Positions 25,079 to 32,987 of a DNA stretch of 64,000 nt are shown here, in pieces. Every line of letters begins with the position of its first letter. Position 1 is the stretch's first letter. Made by a program: the position numbers and the translations under genes. The stretch is from Breoghania sp037026715 (GTDB lineage Bacteria > Pseudomonadota > Alphaproteobacteria > Rhizobiales > Stappiaceae). The notes below the pieces were generated by a model that was not told the origin of the DNA, ran no database searches, and saw only the letters and a list, made by a program, of their open reading frames with translations. The DNA lies in contig NZ_JBANCG010000003.1 in the NCBI RefSeq assembly GCF_037026715.1, forward strand, positions 310,001-374,000. The letters are read 5' to 3'.

Positions 25079-25212
25079 GCGGGACTTTGCGACGCGGCTG
25101 AATTGCGCCTCGCCTCTTTTCTTGCGTGAAAATGAGGGATACGAACGGCATTCGATGCGCCTGCGCGCCGTATGGCGGTGCAGGAGAACAGCCTTCTCGT
25201 CAGGAATGCCAG

Positions 25213-25791
25213 GTGGACGACCGATTGTTCGATGCGACCAAGGAGGGCTTGCGCGCCGCAGCCCTTGCCCGGCGCGGTGCGCTGGAACCGTCCGCGCGTA
25301 TCGAGGCGGCGCTTGCGGTCGCGGAGCGGGCCGGCGAACTGGATCTTCCCACAGGCGCGATGGTGTCCGGCTTCTGGCCGATCCGCGACGAGATCGATCC
25401 TCGCCCGCTGATGAGCGCCCTGCGCGAGCGCGGACACGGGCTGTGCCTGCCGGTGGTGGCCGAGCCGCATCTGATCTTTCGCGAACTCCTGCGCGGGGCG
25501 GAGCTCGTTGCCGCCGGCTTCGGCACCGTCGCGCCCGGTCCGCAGGCGGCCGAGGTCGTGCCGGACGTCATGCTGGTGCCGATGGCGGCCTTCGACCGTG
25601 TCGGCCATCGCATAGGCTACGGCAAGGGCCATTACGACCGCGCCATCGAAGCCATTTCAGCCCGCCGCACGTTGCGCTTGATCGGCGTTGCCTATTCGGT
25701 GCAGGAAATCGAAACCGTTCCGTTCGAGGATCATGACCGGCCGCTCGACACGATCGTGACCGAGGCGGAACTCATCCGGTGCCGGACATGA
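25213..25791 (+). CDS. fthC: 5-formyltetrahydrofolate cyclo-ligase
   Basis: The enzyme converts 5-formyl-THF to 5,10-methenyl-THF with ATP. The GTG at 25213 gives 192 residues and has AGGA nine bases upstream. The segment MLVPMAAFDRVGHRIGYGKGHYDRAI is the diagnostic nucleotide-binding block, with RIGYGKGHYDR intact. Its place after the 6S RNA matches the E. coli ssrS-ygfA linkage. The ymdB-like gene starts 28 bases after the stop. Confidence 0.93.
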   Translation: MDDRLFDATKEGLRAAALARRGALEPSARIEAALAVAERAGELDLPTGAMVSGFWPIRDEIDPRPLMSALRERGHGLCLPVVAEPHLIFRELLRGAELVAAGFGTVAPGPQAAEVVPDVMLVPMAAFDRVGHRIGYGKGHYDRAIEAISARRTLRLIGVAYSVQEIETVPFEDHDRPLDTIVTEAELIRCRT

Positions 25792-25819
25792 CCAGAACCA
25801 ACAGACACGGGGATGCCGC

Positions 25820-26638
25820 ATGAGGCTCTTGTTCCTGGGCGACCTTGTAGGGCGCAGCGGCCGCAACGTCGTGATCGACCGTCTGCCGGGGCTGGTGGAG
25901 CGCTGGCGGCTCGATTTCGTTGCGGTCAACGGCGAGAACGCCGCCGGCGGCTTCGGCATCACCGAGGAAATCTGCCAGGACGTGATCGATGCGGGCGCGG
26001 ATGCCGTGACGCTCGGCAACCATTCCTGGGACCAGCGCGAGGCGCTCGTCTTCATCACCCGCCAGGACCGGCTTCTCAGGCCGGTGAATTATCCCAGGGG
26101 CACGCCCGGGCGCGGCGCGCATCTCTACACTGCGCGCAACGGCGCCAACGTTCTCGTCATGAACGTCATGGGCCGCATCTACATGGACGCGCTCGACGAT
26201 CCCTTCGCCGCCGTCGGGCGCGAGCTCGATGCCTGTCCGCTCGGCCAGGTGGCGGACGCGATCATCATCGACATGCATGCCGAGGCCACCAGCGAGAAGC
26301 AGGCGATGGGCCATTTCGCCGACGGTCGCGCCAGCCTCGTCGTCGGCACCCATACCCACGTGCCGACCGCCGACCACCAGATCCTGGAGGGCGGCACGGC
26401 CTACATGTCCGATGCCGGCATGTGCGGCGACTACGACGGCGTGCTCGGCATGGAAAAGGAAGAGCCGCTTCGCCGGTTCACGACCAAGATCCCGTCCGGC
26501 CGTTTCACCGCCTCTCTCGGCGAGGCGACGCTGTGCGGCGTGGCTGTGGAGACGGACGATGCGACCGGGCTCGCGATCAACGTCGCGCCGGTACGCATCG
26601 GAGGCCGGCTCAGCCAGGCCTTGCCGGATTTCTGGTGA
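25820..26638 (+). CDS. ymdB: YmdB-family metallophosphoesterase (TIGR00282)
   Basis: The 272-residue protein belongs to the YmdB family of binuclear-metal phosphodiesterases, whose Bacillus member cleaves 2',3'-cyclic nucleotides. Metal-binding motifs are intact: LGDLVGR (residues 6-12), VNGENAAGG, LGNHSWDQ, DMHAEATSEK and VGTHTHVPTAD. It is cytosolic. It follows the folate cyclo-ligase gene closely and is probably in the same operon. Confidence 0.93.
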   Translation: MRLLFLGDLVGRSGRNVVIDRLPGLVERWRLDFVAVNGENAAGGFGITEEICQDVIDAGADAVTLGNHSWDQREALVFITRQDRLLRPVNYPRGTPGRGAHLYTARNGANVLVMNVMGRIYMDALDDPFAAVGRELDACPLGQVADAIIIDMHAEATSEKQAMGHFADGRASLVVGTHTHVPTADHQILEGGTAYMSDAGMCGDYDGVLGMEKEEPLRRFTTKIPSGRFTASLGEATLCGVAVETDDATGLAINVAPVRIGGRLSQALPDFW

Positions 26639-26687
26639 GTGCAGGCTGAGGCGCGAAAACGCGCCCTTACTCCTTTTCCGCCGTCCG

Positions 26688-28190
26688 TCAGAAGAACCGT
26701 ACCATCCGCCTGAGCACCCAAAGCGGCGTCTTGTAGGGCGGGTAGATCATCCCGCCTTCCGGCTTGAGCGCCCGGCGCACGATCGCGCGCTGGTGGGAGA
26801 AGGCGTCGAAGCCGGCCTTGCCGTGATAGGCGCCCATGCCGCTCTCCCCGATGCCGCCGAAGGGCAGGCGGGTGTTGACGACCTGCGACAGCGTGTCGTT
26901 GATCGCGGCACCGCCGGACGGCAGATGGGCGAGGATGCGTTCCTGCGTCGCGCGGTCGCCGGAAAACACATAGAGCGCCAGCGGCTTCGGCCGGTTCTTC
27001 AGGATGATCAACTCGGTGTCGAGATCCTCGTATGCCATGATCGGCAGGACGGGCCCGAAGATCTCGCCAGCCATCAGCGGATGGGACCAGTCGATGCCGG
27101 TGACGAGCGTCGGGGCGATGTAGCGCTCCGCCCGGTCGCTCTCGCCGCCAGCCACGATCTCGGCGCCCTCCATCAGCGCTGTCAGCCTGTCGAAGTGGCG
27201 CTCGTTGACGATGCGTCCGAAATCCGGGCTCGCCTTCGGCACGTCGCCGTAGAATTTCGCGATGGTCTCGATCAGCTTTTCCTGCAGCGCGTCCTTGATG
27301 GAGGCGTCGGCGAGGACGAAGTCGGGCGCGATGCAGGTCTGTCCGGCATTGACGAACTTGCCCCAGGCGATGCGCCGGGCCGCGATGTCGAGATCGGCGT
27401 CCGCGGTGACGAAGCAGGGGTTCTTGCCGCCAAGCTCCAGAATGACGGGCGTCAGATGCCGCGCGGCGGCAGCCATGACGGTGCGGCCGACCGCGGTGCC
27501 GCCGGTGTAGAAGATCAGATCGAAGCGTTGGTCGAGCAGCGTTCTTGAGACGTCCGCCTCGCCTTCGAAGACCGCCACATGATGGGGCTTGAAGGTCTCG
27601 CGGATGATCCGGGCGATCACGGCGGCGCTTTCGGGTGCCGATTCCGAGGGCTTGACCACCGCGCAGTTGCCGGCGGCGATCGCGGGGATGAGGGGCCCGA
27701 GCGCAAGCTGGAAGGGATAGTTCCAGGGTGCGATGATCAGCGCGGAGCCGTAGGGCTCGGCCTCGATGCGGCTGGCGGAGCGCAGCGACACGAGTGGCGA
27801 GCGCACGCGCCGGGGTTTCGACCAGCCGCGCAGCTTCTTCAGCGTAACGTCGATTTCGTGCAGCAGCAGCGCGATCTCGCTCGTGTAGGCTTCGGTCTTC
27901 GGGCGGCCGAGATCAGCGTGCATCGCGGCGAGGATGTCCTTTTCGGCCGTCACGATGGCCTTGCGCAGTGCCTTCAGGCTTTGTCGGCGGAATGCGAGAT
28001 CACGGGTGAAGCCGGTGCGGAAGGCGGCGCGCTGGTAGGCGGCGATGGTCGACAGTCCGGTATCGAAGATGTTCGGCGACGGGGAGGGACGGGCGGGAGA
28101 GGGGTCTGACTCTTCTGCGGGTTCGACCTGTTCTTCAGGCTCGCTTTCAGCGGTCAGGGCCGCTTCTTGCTGTTTCATCGTGTCGGCCAT
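26688..28190 (-). CDS. Aldehyde dehydrogenase, coniferyl aldehyde dehydrogenase type
   Basis: The 500-residue enzyme belongs to the ALDH3-like group that includes coniferyl aldehyde dehydrogenase CalB. It has the IIAPWNYPFQL cofactor motif, catalytic Glu252 in LELGGKNPC and catalytic Cys286 in NAGQTCIAPD. The C-terminus (LWVLRRMVRFF) is hydrophobic and basic. The first 45 residues are a Glu/Pro/Ser-rich extension not needed for the fold; a later ATG could be the true start, but none has a better site. It is convergent with ymdB. Confidence 0.9.
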   Translation of the reverse strand: MADTMKQQEAALTAESEPEEQVEPAEESDPSPARPSPSPNIFDTGLSTIAAYQRAAFRTGFTRDLAFRRQSLKALRKAIVTAEKDILAAMHADLGRPKTEAYTSEIALLLHEIDVTLKKLRGWSKPRRVRSPLVSLRSASRIEAEPYGSALIIAPWNYPFQLALGPLIPAIAAGNCAVVKPSESAPESAAVIARIIRETFKPHHVAVFEGEADVSRTLLDQRFDLIFYTGGTAVGRTVMAAAARHLTPVILELGGKNPCFVTADADLDIAARRIAWGKFVNAGQTCIAPDFVLADASIKDALQEKLIETIAKFYGDVPKASPDFGRIVNERHFDRLTALMEGAEIVAGGESDRAERYIAPTLVTGIDWSHPLMAGEIFGPVLPIMAYEDLDTELIILKNRPKPLALYVFSGDRATQERILAHLPSGGAAINDTLSQVVNTRLPFGGIGESGMGAYHGKAGFDAFSHQRAIVRRALKPEGGMIYPPYKTPLWVLRRMVRFF

Positions 28191-28454
28191 GTCGCTTGTC
28201 CTTGCTCGTGCGATCGTGTGAAATGACCCTGCCCTGTCTCATGGTTGCAAAGGTGGGGCGGCCGAGGCGTTCACTCAATGCCGCAAGATCTGCGTTGTTG
28301 CCGCACCCCCGCTGGATTTCTGCGGCGTTGCGAATTATAAGCGCCCCTTGAAGCCATTTCCGCGGAGCGTCGTGTGCGCTGGCGGGCCTTTCGCACGAAG
28401 GCCCCGCGCGCCCTCTCCGGCGGCGAAATCCCGAAACGAGATGCCAGGTAGCTC

Positions 28455-29204
28455 ATGGCCGGACATTCACAGTTCAAGAACATCATGCACCGCAAGGGCC
28501 GTCAGGACGCGGTGCGCTCGAAGCTGTTTTCCAAGCTGTCGAAGGAAATCACGGTCGCCGCGAAGGTCGGCGGGCCGGATATCGACGGCAACCCGCGCCT
28601 GCGCCTCGCCGTGCAGAACGCGCGCGCCCAGTCGATGCCCAAGGACAACATCCAGCGGGCGATCAACAAGTCGCAGGCCGGCGATGCCGACACCTACGAG
28701 GAGATCCGCTACGAGGGATATGGTCCCGGCGGCGTCGCGGTGATCGTCGAGGTGCTGACCGACAACCGCAACCGCTCCGCCTCCAACGTGCGCTCCTATT
28801 TCACCAAGACCGGCGGCGCCATGGGCGAAACGGGCTCGGTCGCCTTCATGTTCGACCGGGTCGGCGAGATTGTCTTCAAGCCGGATGTCGGCGATGCGGA
28901 CACGGTTCTTGAAAAGGCCATCGAGGCGGGCGCCGACGACGTGCAGTCGGATGAGGATGGTCACACGATCTACTGCGCGTTCGAGGATCTGGGCGATGTG
29001 TCCAAGTCGCTCGAAGCCGATCTCGGCGAAGCGGAATCGATCAAGCTGATCTGGAAGCCGCAAAACAACACCGAAGTCGACGAGGAAAAGGCCGGCACGC
29101 TGATGAAGCTGATCGGCATGCTCGACGACGACGACGACGTGCAGAACGTCTACACGAACTTCGAGGTTTCCGACGAGGTCATGGCGAAGCTCACCGCCGC
29201 CTGA
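28455..29204 (+). CDS. yebC: YebC/PmpR family regulator
   Basis: The 249-residue protein opens with MAGHSQFKNIMHRKGRQD, the conserved N-terminus of YebC/TACO1. These proteins were described as DNA-binding regulators, and recent work links them to translation of proline-rich stretches. The acidic C-terminal domain is complete. yebC normally precedes ruvC; here 2.2 kb of accessory genes on the other strand separates them. A terminator follows at 29234. Confidence 0.96.
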   Translation: MAGHSQFKNIMHRKGRQDAVRSKLFSKLSKEITVAAKVGGPDIDGNPRLRLAVQNARAQSMPKDNIQRAINKSQAGDADTYEEIRYEGYGPGGVAVIVEVLTDNRNRSASNVRSYFTKTGGAMGETGSVAFMFDRVGEIVFKPDVGDADTVLEKAIEAGADDVQSDEDGHTIYCAFEDLGDVSKSLEADLGEAESIKLIWKPQNNTEVDEEKAGTLMKLIGMLDDDDDVQNVYTNFEVSDEVMAKLTAA

Positions 29205-29233
29205 GGCCCCCGGGATCTCCTGAAATGACGAAA

Positions 29234-29262
29234 GACGGAAGTCGCGGCTTCCGCCTTTTTTC
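29234..29262 (+). terminator. Rho-independent terminator of yebC
   Basis: CGGAAG (29236-29241) pairs with CTTCCG (29248-29253) around a six-base loop, followed by a run of six T residues. It separates yebC from the accessory genes downstream. Confidence 0.8.
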
Positions 29263-29305
29263 TTGGCCGATTGCCGGGCCTCAGGCGAGGGATCTGCCGG
29301 CGCGT

Positions 29306-29701
29306 TCAGTTAACCGGATTCAGACAAGCCGTTGCGCCGGATAGAAGGGAAATGATGCCATTGCGTATGTCGTCGCGATGGTCCAGTGGCATTTCCGTCC
29401 AGACTTCGCGGTCCTCGTCGCGAACTTTGATGAGAAAATCGTGCTCACCATTCGAGAAAGCCGACAGCGATCCGGACGCGGAGTATCCGAGCCTCGTCTC
29501 TTTCTTGAAATCACTCGAGCTGAACGTGACGCTCCATATGTAGTCGCCGTGTTCATTAGCTTCGATTTTTAGCTCGAGCGGCATACCATTGTATTTTTCG
29601 CTGTTCAAAGTTCCCTCCAGATCTTGAGAAAAAGGTCTTGCTGAATTCGATTGAGCGTATGTGCGCACAGTGACATCCGGGCTGAAGCCAACCGGGGTCA
29701 T
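29306..29701 (-). CDS. Hypothetical protein, lower GC than neighbours
   Basis: The 131-residue product from the ATG at 29701 (MTPVGFSPDVTVRTYAQSNS...) matches no family I recognise. It reads like a soluble beta-rich domain (LELKIEANEHGDYIWSVTFSSS and GEHDFLIKVRDEDREVW). There is no signal peptide. Base composition is lower than the flanks: 29521-29580 has 29 G+C of 60. The ribosome site is weak and the start could be internal. It sits 43 bases downstream of the GNAT gene in the yebC-ruvC insertion. Confidence 0.6.
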   Translation of the reverse strand: MTPVGFSPDVTVRTYAQSNSARPFSQDLEGTLNSEKYNGMPLELKIEANEHGDYIWSVTFSSSDFKKETRLGYSASGSLSAFSNGEHDFLIKVRDEDREVWTEMPLDHRDDIRNGIISLLSGATACLNPVN

Positions 29702-29744
29702 GCTCAGAAAGTTTGTTTCGGGCGGTTCGCGCCTTTTCGCTGTT

Positions 29745-30245
29745 TCAAGCCCAGATGATCTGCCGTTCATAGATATCCGCTGGAAGGCCGCTGTCGCCGC
29801 CGCAATCGCTCGTCTCGCCGACCTTTTCGAAGCCGTGCGCCTGATAGAAACCGACGGCCTTCGCATTGGCGGGGGCGACTTCCAGCCTCAGGATCGTTGC
29901 GTCGGGAAAGGCGCCGTTGACCTCTTCCAGCAGGGCCGTGCCGATGCCCTTGCCCTGGCAATCGGGGCTCACGTAGAGCTGATACAGCATCACCCGCTTC
30001 TCATGCTCCGTCGAGCGCGCGGCATAGGCCATCCCGCCCAGACGCGTGCCATCATCCGCAACGACGAATTCCGAATGCGGCCGGTTCAGGCGGGCTTCCA
30101 GCGCTGTCACCGAATGCCACGCCGCGACGATCTCGTCGACCTTCTCCGCACCGTATAGGCGGTCATAGGTGTCGTGCCAGGTTTCGGCAAGCAGCCTGGC
30201 AATGGCTGGCAGATCGGGCCTTCCGGCCGTGCGGACAAAGAACAC
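29745..30245 (-). CDS. GNAT family N-acetyltransferase
   Basis: The 166-residue protein has a full GNAT fold: VRTAGRPDLPAIARLL at the start, the strand MLYQLYVSPDCQGKGIGTALL with the acetyl-CoA loop QGKGIG, and NAKAVGFYQAHGFEKVG near the end. The substrate is unknown. The GTG at 30245 is chosen because GGAG lies six bases upstream. The frame is open much further 5' but runs through the TSUP gene and repeats, so longer forms are rejected. Confidence 0.88.
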   Translation of the reverse strand: MFFVRTAGRPDLPAIARLLAETWHDTYDRLYGAEKVDEIVAAWHSVTALEARLNRPHSEFVVADDGTRLGGMAYAARSTEHEKRVMLYQLYVSPDCQGKGIGTALLEEVNGAFPDATILRLEVAPANAKAVGFYQAHGFEKVGETSDCGGDSGLPADIYERQIIWA

Positions 30246-30286
30246 GCAATGCTCCGGGGTTGGTCTTGTGAGGGGCAGTCTGCGCC

Positions 30287-31051
30287 TTACCTGAGCACGC
30301 CGTCCAGTGCCGGCAGCGAGCCGAGGGCGGCGAGGGCGACGAGGGTGTAGGCAACGCGCCGGAACGTCTTTTCCGAGGCGAAGGTGAAGAGCCGCGTGCC
30401 GATGAAGAGCGCCACCGCATTCGCTGGCATCAGCACCACCAGAAGGCGGGCCACTTCCATCGTGAAGAAGCCGTTCCACCAGAAGGCGGCAAAGGCGCCG
30501 AGGCTGGAAATGGCGAAATAGACGATGAGATTGGCGCGGATGACCGGGGCGGCCGATGGCCCCGACATCCAGAACGCGATGACCGGCGGCCCGGAAATCT
30601 GCGATACGCCCGACAGGAACCCGGAGGTCATGCCGACGCCGCAGGAAATCGGCAGGGTGGGGCGGCCCTTGTAGCGCCAGCCGGACACGAGCAGGGCCAG
30701 CAGCGCCAGAACCAGCAGCGATATCCCCCAGCGCAGCAGCCTCGGGTCGCTGTGGGCGAGAACCGCTGCCCCCAGCGGCACCGTCAGCATGGCGGCGGCG
30801 ACGGCCGGCAGGATGGTGCGCCAGTCGCAGATCCTCACCGCCCTGACCGCCATCGGCAGGGCGAGGATGTCGTCCATGACCAGGAATGCGGCAGCCGCGA
30901 GACGCGGATCGATCACCGCGCTCGCCACCGGCATGAAGATCATCGCGCCGCCGAAACCGGCAAAACCGCGCACCGCCCCGCCGACGGCCGCGGCCAGGCA
31001 GACGAGGAGAACGGTCGGGTCCGAAAAGGACGGAAGGAATTCGCTGAGCAT
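30287..31051 (-). CDS. TSUP (TauE/SafE) family membrane transporter
   Basis: The 254-residue protein has about seven or eight membrane spans and the TauE/SafE pattern GAVRGFAGFGGAMIFMPV near the N-terminus with GFLSGVSQISGPPVIAFWMSG after the middle loop. Members export sulfite, sulfoacetate or other organosulfur anions; the substrate here is unknown. The ATG at 31051 starts the conserved fold, and upstream in-frame sequence belongs to the palindromic repeat at 31175. It belongs to the accessory genes between yebC and ruvC. Confidence 0.88.
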   Translation of the reverse strand: MLSEFLPSFSDPTVLLVCLAAAVGGAVRGFAGFGGAMIFMPVASAVIDPRLAAAAFLVMDDILALPMAVRAVRICDWRTILPAVAAAMLTVPLGAAVLAHSDPRLLRWGISLLVLALLALLVSGWRYKGRPTLPISCGVGMTSGFLSGVSQISGPPVIAFWMSGPSAAPVIRANLIVYFAISSLGAFAAFWWNGFFTMEVARLLVVLMPANAVALFIGTRLFTFASEKTFRRVAYTLVALAALGSLPALDGVLR

Positions 31052-31174
31052 GGAAGGGCTTTCGGCGGCAGGCGCGAATCGGCGGGTGACCTTGCGGAGT
31101 GTAGGGGCAGGCGCGCGAAGCGTCGCGGAAATTGGCGAGGCTGTCGGCAGGAGGTGCAGGTATCCTGCGGCTTG

Positions 31175-31313
31175 CTCCCCTCTCCCCCCTTGCGGGGGAG
31201 ATGTCACGCCTTCGCGTGACAGAGGGGGGTAAGGCCGCTTGCGCCGAGCCCGCCGCCTCACCCCCCCTCTGTCGGCTACGCCGACATCTCCCCCGCAAGG
31301 GGGGAGAGGGGTG
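31175..31313. repeat. Composite palindromic element, copy 1
   Basis: Two units face each other head to head. Each has a CCCTCTCCCCCC block, TTGCGGGGGAGAT, a hairpin tip and AGAGGGGGG. The left tip is GTCACGC-CTTC-GCGTGAC (31203-31220) and the right tip is GTCGGC-TAC-GCCGAC (31271-31285). The linker between the units is about 30 bases. It lies between the TSUP gene and ruvC and is non-coding. The rest of the 31052-31437 gap shows no gene. Confidence 0.85.
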
Positions 31314-31437
31314 CAAGCGGTCAGGGCTTGGCTGAGGCTCAGCCCGCGCCAGTTTCCCTCGGAAAACCGTCCCCACTTGCACCTCTTTTCCCGCGCCGTC
31401 TGGTGCCCGCCGTCATTCGGCGTTACCTGTTTGTTCT

Positions 31438-31959
31438 ATGAACCCGACGATTCGCATACTCGGTATCGACCCCGGTCTCAGGAACACAGGCTGGGGGGTG
31501 ATCGACGTGACCGGCACGAACCTGAAATTCGTGGCCTCCGGCACCGTGCAATCGACCCAGGCGCTGGCGCTGGCGCAACGGTTGGTGGAGCTGCATGACG
31601 GGCTGACGCGGGTGATCGAGGAATTCGTGCCCAACGAGGCGGCGGTGGAGCAGACCTTCGTCAACAAGGATGCGGGCGCGACGCTGAAGCTCGGTCAGGC
31701 CCGCGGCATCGCGCTGCTGGTGCCGGGACTTAAAGGTCTGCCGATCGGCGAATACCTGCCGAACCTCATCAAGAAGACGGTGATCGGCGCGGGCCACGGC
31801 GACAAGAAGCAGATCCGCATGATGGTCCGCGTTTTGATGCCGAAGGCGACGTTCAATTCCGACGATGCGGCCGATGCGCTGGCGATCGCGGTGTGTCACG
31901 CCCATCATCGCGGAGCGGCGGCGGCCGCTGCCCGGGTGGCGGCGCGGATCGGGCAATGA
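31438..31959 (+). CDS. ruvC: Holliday junction endonuclease RuvC
   Basis: RuvC cleaves Holliday junctions in recombinational repair. The 173-residue protein has the RNase-H-like ILGIDPGLRNTGWGV start with the first catalytic aspartate. The glutamate in AVEQTFVNKDA and the C-terminal acidic pair in NSDDAADALAIAVCHAH complete the active site. The central LVPGLKGLPIGEYLPN segment is slightly unusual compared with the common YAPRTVKK type but does not affect the catalytic residues. ruvA starts 14 bases after the stop. Confidence 0.96.
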   Translation: MNPTIRILGIDPGLRNTGWGVIDVTGTNLKFVASGTVQSTQALALAQRLVELHDGLTRVIEEFVPNEAAVEQTFVNKDAGATLKLGQARGIALLVPGLKGLPIGEYLPNLIKKTVIGAGHGDKKQIRMMVRVLMPKATFNSDDAADALAIAVCHAHHRGAAAAAARVAARIGQ

Positions 31960-31972
31960 GGAGACGGTAGGC

Positions 31973-32590
31973 GTGATCGGCAAGCTCAAGGGCGTGATCG
32001 ACAGTTATGGCGACGACTACGTGATCCTCGACGTCCATGGCGTCGGCTATCACGTGCAATGTCCCTCCCGCGTGCTGCAGGGCCTGCCGTCGGCGGGCGA
32101 GGCGGCGACACTTTCCATCGAGACCTACGTGCGCGAGGACCAGATCCGGCTGTTCGGCTTCGCCTCGGATCTGGAGCGCGAATGGTTCCGCATGCTGATG
32201 ACGGTGCAGGGCGTCGGCGCCAAGGTGGCGCTTGGTGTCCTCGGCATCCTGAAGCCTACGGAGATAGCCAATGCCATCGCGCTCGGCGACAAGGCGACGA
32301 TCGCGCGTGCCCCCGGCGTCGGCAAGCGCGTGGCGGAACGCATCGTGGCGGAACTGAAATCCAAGGCTCCGGCCTTCTCCGATGCCGACATGGGCACCAT
32401 CCAGGCCAACGACGCTATCGAGGCGAAGTCGGCGCCGCGCCCCGTCGCCGATGCTGTTTCGGCGCTCGTCAATCTCGGCTACGGCCAACCGCAGGCCGCG
32501 GCGGCTGTGGCCGCCGCTCAGCGTGCAGCGGGCGAGGATGCGGATACGGGTAAGCTCATCCGGCTGGGGCTGAAGGAGCTTTCGCAGTGA
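31973..32590 (+). CDS. ruvA: Holliday junction DNA helicase subunit RuvA
   Basis: RuvA binds the four-way junction and loads RuvB. The 205-residue protein has the OB-fold N-terminus MIGKLKGVIDSYGDDYVILDVHGVGY. Two helix-hairpin-helix motifs (LMTVQGVGAKVAL and ARAPGVGKRVAERI) follow. The C-terminal domain (ADAVSALVNLGYGQPQAAAAV) binds RuvB. The GTG at 31973 follows GAGGAG. About 400 bases of repeats now separate it from ruvB. Confidence 0.97.
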   Translation: MIGKLKGVIDSYGDDYVILDVHGVGYHVQCPSRVLQGLPSAGEAATLSIETYVREDQIRLFGFASDLEREWFRMLMTVQGVGAKVALGVLGILKPTEIANAIALGDKATIARAPGVGKRVAERIVAELKSKAPAFSDADMGTIQANDAIEAKSAPRPVADAVSALVNLGYGQPQAAAAVAAAQRAAGEDADTGKLIRLGLKELSQ

Positions 32591-32628
32591 GAGCGGCGTT
32601 GGACGCGATCCGCGCTCGCTCGGTTGGG

Positions 32629-32764
32629 CACCCCTCTCCCCCCTTGCGGGGGAGATGTCGGCGTAGCCGACAGAGGGGGGCAAGCCATACGGCTCGCAAC
32701 CTGCCGCTCACCCCCCTCTGTCACGCGATGCGTGACATCTCCCCCGCAAGGGGGGAGACGGGTG
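32629..32764. repeat. Composite palindromic element, copy 2 (inverted relative to copy 1)
   Basis: The two facing units have the same outer sequence as the element at 31175. Here the left unit carries the GTCGGC-GTA-GCCGAC tip and the right unit the GTCACGC-GAT-GCGTGAC tip, the opposite order. Read on the minus strand it is therefore the same composite as copy 1, with a different linker. It lies between ruvA and ruvB. Confidence 0.85.
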
Positions 32765-32805
32765 ATCGTTGTACTTGCACGGGCAATCGATTGATATTGG
32801 TGTGC

Positions 32806-32937
32806 GGCCCAGCCTTCGAGACGGCAGCTTCGCGTTCTCCTCAGGATGACGTTACCGTGTTGTCGGTTTCCTCAATTCACCACCAAACACAACGTCATCC
32901 TGAGGAGGGGCGTCAGGCCCGTCTCGAAGGATGGGCC
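32806..32937. repeat. Second palindromic element between ruvA and ruvB
   Basis: Arms of about 47 bases (32806-32853 and 32891-32937) are inverted copies. They share the ends GGCCCA and CCTTCGAGACGG and the inner CTCCTCAGGATGACGTT, with the middle of each arm diverged. A 37-base AT-richer centre separates them. This is a different repeat family from the elements beside it and ends 50 bases before ruvB. No gene is visible in 32591-32987. Confidence 0.8.
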
Positions 32938-32987
32938 AAACGCCCTGATCCTCGCCACCCGCTTTCCCACCCCGTCGAGGCCCGCCC

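Noticed and set aside
29745..31382. A 545-codon minus-strand open frame covering the GNAT and running through the TSUP gene
   Set aside because: Only its last 166 codons match a family. The rest is antisense or out of frame to the TSUP gene and crosses a palindromic repeat, with Arg/Pro-rich composition.
31175..32764. CRISPR array or insertion sequence at the ruv repeats
   Set aside because: There are only two pairs of facing palindromes at separate places, with no regular spacers, no cas genes and no transposase frame.
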